Shown in pieces: positions 62,180 through 64,000 of a DNA stretch of 64,000 nt (positions within the stretch are counted from its first letter, which is position 1; every line of letters starts with the position of its first letter). The notes beneath the pieces were generated by a model, which saw only the letters and a list, made by a program, of their open reading frames with translations, searched no databases and was not told the DNA's origin. The position numbers were made by a program, and so were the translations under genes. Origin of the DNA: CAIZGX01 sp044239865 (GTDB lineage Bacteria > Bacteroidota > Bacteroidia > Flavobacteriales_D > Sanyastnellaceae); contig JBIIAO010000004.1 of assembly GCA_044239865.1 (NCBI GenBank), forward strand, positions 213,917 through 277,916, in the 5' to 3' direction.

Positions 62180-62782
62180 ATGACCGAGTTAAGCGCTTTC
62201 TATTTACAAAATCTTGAACCTGTGCTGCAGCGCCTGAAAGATGGACTGCATAAGCATTACTATTACCACGATGTTCGTCATACTTTAGATGTTATTGAAC
62301 AGTCTCAAGCAATAGGAAAGTTAGAAGGAGTTGCTGAACGGGAACTTGAAATTTTGAAAATAGCCGCACTTTTTCACGACACCGGATTTTTAAAAGTGCG
62401 TTCAGGACATGAACAGGCGAGCGTAGACTTTTTTCAATCCATCGGTGGACTTAGCGCGCTAACTCAGGAAGATTGCGATACGATTGCCGGATGCATTCGC
62501 GCAACACACATGCCGCAGACCCCTTTGAATCACTTGGAACGAATTCTGTGCGATGCCGATTTAGATTACTTGGGAAGAGAAGATTTCGGTTTAATAGGCG
62601 AAAATTTATTTCTTGAAATGTCGGCATGCGGAGAGATGAGCGATCGCTTTGCCTGGGACAATCTTCAAGTAAAATTTTTAGAGGCTCACCGTTTTCATAC
62701 AACTTCGAATCAAGCGCGAAGAGATATTAAGAAAGCTGAAAACCTTAGCGAAGTTCGCTTGCGCGTTAAAGAAAAAAATTAA
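62180..62782 (+). CDS. HD-domain phosphohydrolase
   Basis: 200 residues from ATG 62180. The metal-binding HD pattern is present: YYYHDVRHTLDVIEQS, ALFHDTGFLK (the His-Asp pair), GHEQASVDFF, CIRATHMPQTP and DADLDYLGRED. It is a single-domain phosphohydrolase of the kind acting on nucleotides or as regulators; the substrate is unknown. A GTG at 62141 would add 13 unlikely residues. It is divergent from the Usp pair and its stop touches the remnant of the signalling gene on the other strand. Such genes often sit beside cyclase/response-regulator genes. Confidence 0.85.
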   Translation: MTELSAFYLQNLEPVLQRLKDGLHKHYYYHDVRHTLDVIEQSQAIGKLEGVAERELEILKIAALFHDTGFLKVRSGHEQASVDFFQSIGGLSALTQEDCDTIAGCIRATHMPQTPLNHLERILCDADLDYLGREDFGLIGENLFLEMSACGEMSDRFAWDNLQVKFLEAHRFHTTSNQARRDIKKAENLSEVRLRVKEKN

Positions 62783-63120
62783 TTCACTTTTTCAGCCAGG
62801 AACAATTCCATTTCACCCTTTCCTTTCAACATAACATTTCCTTTCGATTCATATTGAAATCCGTCTGGGATGAGTGTTTTGGTAGCGTGAGTAATGGTCA
62901 CTTTCATGGGTGTTCCGTTACTTTCCACTCGAGCTGCTATGTTTACGCTGTCGCCTAAAATATCGTAAATGAAACGCGATTTTCCAACAATTCCTGCAAT
63001 GACTTCACCGCTGTGAACGCCAATTCTGCACGTCCACGCTTGCTTCGAAACTTCATTTCTTTTTTCAAGAAATGCAATGAATTCATGCGCTATGACAACC
63101 ATTTCTTTTGCGTGATCCAA
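62779..63120 (-). pseudogene. C-terminal half of a class III nucleotide cyclase domain (remnant)
   Basis: About 113 residues resembling the second half of an adenylate/guanylate cyclase domain: HAKEMVVIAHEFIAFL, WTCRIGVHSGEVIAGIVGKSRFIYD split at the typical Gly turn, then ILGDSVNIAARVESNG. The first half, which carries the metal-binding Asp residues, is missing. No ATG start exists upstream; only a TTG. The preceding response-regulator frame ends 11 bases before it in another frame, yet in full-length relatives the two are one protein. This points to an internal deletion of roughly 200-250 bases that also broke the frame. Confidence 0.7.
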
Positions 63121-63131
63121 TGTCTCTGAAC

Positions 63132-63605
63132 CTATACCTGTTTTCCTTTTAGTATAAGATCGGAAATGACTCTTTCTGGAAGTAGAATACGTAAAAGCGA
63201 TTCTGATTTTCTTCGCTCTGCTTGAAGGGCAATGTGCGTACTTATGCGCGCCATTACAATATCTGGATTGAAAGGCTTAATAATAAAATCGGCACCACCA
63301 ACCTTGAATCCACGTGTCTCATCGGCCACTTCATTCAAGGCCGTTAGAAAGATAACAGGAATTTTTTGAGTGAGCGGATTGCTCTTTAGCTTTTCACAAG
63401 CCGTGAATCCGTCCATCTCAGGCATAACAATGTCCAAAAGAATAAGATCGGGTTGTTGTTCTTGCTGCGCAATTTCTAATGCTTTTTCACCACTCTTCGC
63501 AATCTTCACGCGGTAGTGATCTTTCAGCAATGCTGAAAGCACTTGAAGGTTTTCTACCGAATCGTCTACAGCTAAAATTAAAGGTTTCTGTTCCACGTTT
63601 TCCAC
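63132..63605 (-). pseudogene. Response-regulator receiver fragment of a truncated regulator-cyclase gene
   Basis: 157 residues. A complete CheY-like receiver (ILAVDDSVENLQVL, phosphoacceptor Asp in LILLDIVMPEMDG, FLTALNE, GGADFIIKPF) followed by a signalling helix (SESLLRILLPERVISDLIL) and an early stop. In intact relatives this helix leads straight into a cyclase domain; here the tail stops after LKGK and the rest continues out of frame at 63120. The receiver itself looks functional, so a shortened but expressed single-domain regulator is also possible. Confidence 0.65.
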
Positions 63606-63628
63606 TTAAATGTCTTTTAATTATTTCT

Positions 63629-63772
63629 TCAATATGTCATGTAACATTCGACCAATGTTCCAATAATGGGAAACATTAAACCGAAGAGCCCACCGTACAG
63701 CGCATACATTTTCTGCTCTGTGTTGAGTGTTCTTCGGATGAAGGAAATACGTTGAGTAGGTTTAGCTTCCAT
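63629..63772 (-). pseudogene. N-terminal membrane fragment of a sensor protein (remnant)
   Basis: 47 residues from ATG 63772: MEAKPTQRISFIRRTLNTEQ then one span YALYGGLFGLMFPIIGTL and a stop. The span and its context resemble the N-terminus of membrane sensor kinases or hybrid sensors in this phylum, which normally have further spans. Together with the receiver and cyclase pieces downstream, it looks like the front end of one decayed gene. It could instead be a tiny real membrane protein. Confidence 0.45.
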
Positions 63773-63773
63773 G

Positions 63774-63802
63774 GTGCACGAATTTGCTTCAAATTCGTGC
63801 AC
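63774..63802. terminator. Long perfect hairpin after clpB
   Basis: GTGCACGAATTTG-CTT-CAAATTCGTGCAC is a perfect 13-bp inverted repeat with a 3-base loop, 7 bases beyond the clpB stop. There is no T run, so it is not a classic terminator, but it may protect or end the clpB transcript. Confidence 0.5.
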
Positions 63803-63809
63803 TACGGAC

Positions 63810-64000
63810 TTAGGCTTCCTCTATTTTTTCACCTTCAATTTCTTTGCGAAAAACGAGCGTTCCTTCAAACATGTCGAGTACTACTGGGGCAGTTTTATCT
63901 ATAGTTCCGGCAAGTAAATGTTTTGAAAGAATATTCAACACGTCTTTTTGAAGAACACGTTTTACGGGACGTGCGCCGAATTGCGGATCGTAACCTTTTT
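63810..64000 (-). CDS. clpB: ClpB C-terminal end (partial at window edge)
   Basis: The minus-strand frame enters from the right edge and stops at TAA 63812-63810, giving 63 residues. They begin KGYDPQFGARPVKRVLQKDV, the hallmark of the C-terminal D2 small domain of the ClpB/Hsp100 disaggregase, followed by LNILSKHLLAGTI and an acidic tail. ClpB rescues aggregated proteins with DnaK. The ATPase domains are outside the window. Confidence 0.88.
   Translation of the reverse strand, partial: KGYDPQFGARPVKRVLQKDVLNILSKHLLAGTIDKTAPVVLDMFEGTLVFRKEIEGEKIEEA

Overview
The window reads as chromosomal DNA of a member of the Bacteroidota, most likely Flavobacteriales or a close relative. The evidence is a dense type IX secretion (T9SS) repertoire: PorP/SprF proteins, a PorE-like OmpA protein, and both type A and type B sorting domains. 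FISUMP, DUF6150-like and DUF4116 proteins and a few TAnnTTTG-type -7 promoter elements point the same way. The DNA is moderately AT-rich, and no plasmid or phage genes are visible. The species cannot be named from the sequence.

Layout. 1-4018 is the end of a division and cell-wall cluster (murG-murC-ftsQ-ftsA), but ftsZ does not follow. 4015-7586 holds a TrmA/RlmD-type RNA methyltransferase, a 12-bp minisatellite, a small DAEYKA-repeat secreted protein and an SLC13 transporter. 7624-37427 is a surface-adhesion locus. A leftward operon (SprB-like adhesin, PorP/SprF, PorE-like OmpA protein, secreted DUF4116 protein) is divergent from a 20.4-kb gene for a 6804-residue type B T9SS adhesin with about 44 PKD-like repeats. 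37506-40841 is a leftward trio: SMC/RecF-like ATPase, vWA protein, and a Cys-cluster protein with a winged-helix-like tail. 41223-43606 carries xseA, xseB, a second copy of the 12-bp minisatellite family and a nitroreductase.

43773-57628 is the most novel-looking part: eleven tightly packed rightward genes with gaps of 12 bp or less, or 4-bp overlaps. In order they suggest a machine spanning the whole envelope: a polytopic inner-membrane protein, a cytoplasmic GTPase-like P-loop protein, two single-span membrane proteins, a secreted periplasmic or surface protein, outer-membrane barrel candidates, a DUF1573-like protein, one type A and one type B T9SS cargo, and a PorP/SprF barrel fused to a FISUMP domain. 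No described system with this gene set is known to me.

57682-64000 is mixed: a rhodanese, an AAA_14/DUF4143 ATPase cassette flanked by 77-bp direct repeats (one inside the 3' end of tRNA-Arg), tRNA-Pro, two universal stress proteins, an HD-domain protein, fragments of a decayed membrane sensor/response regulator/nucleotide cyclase gene, and the 3' end of clpB.
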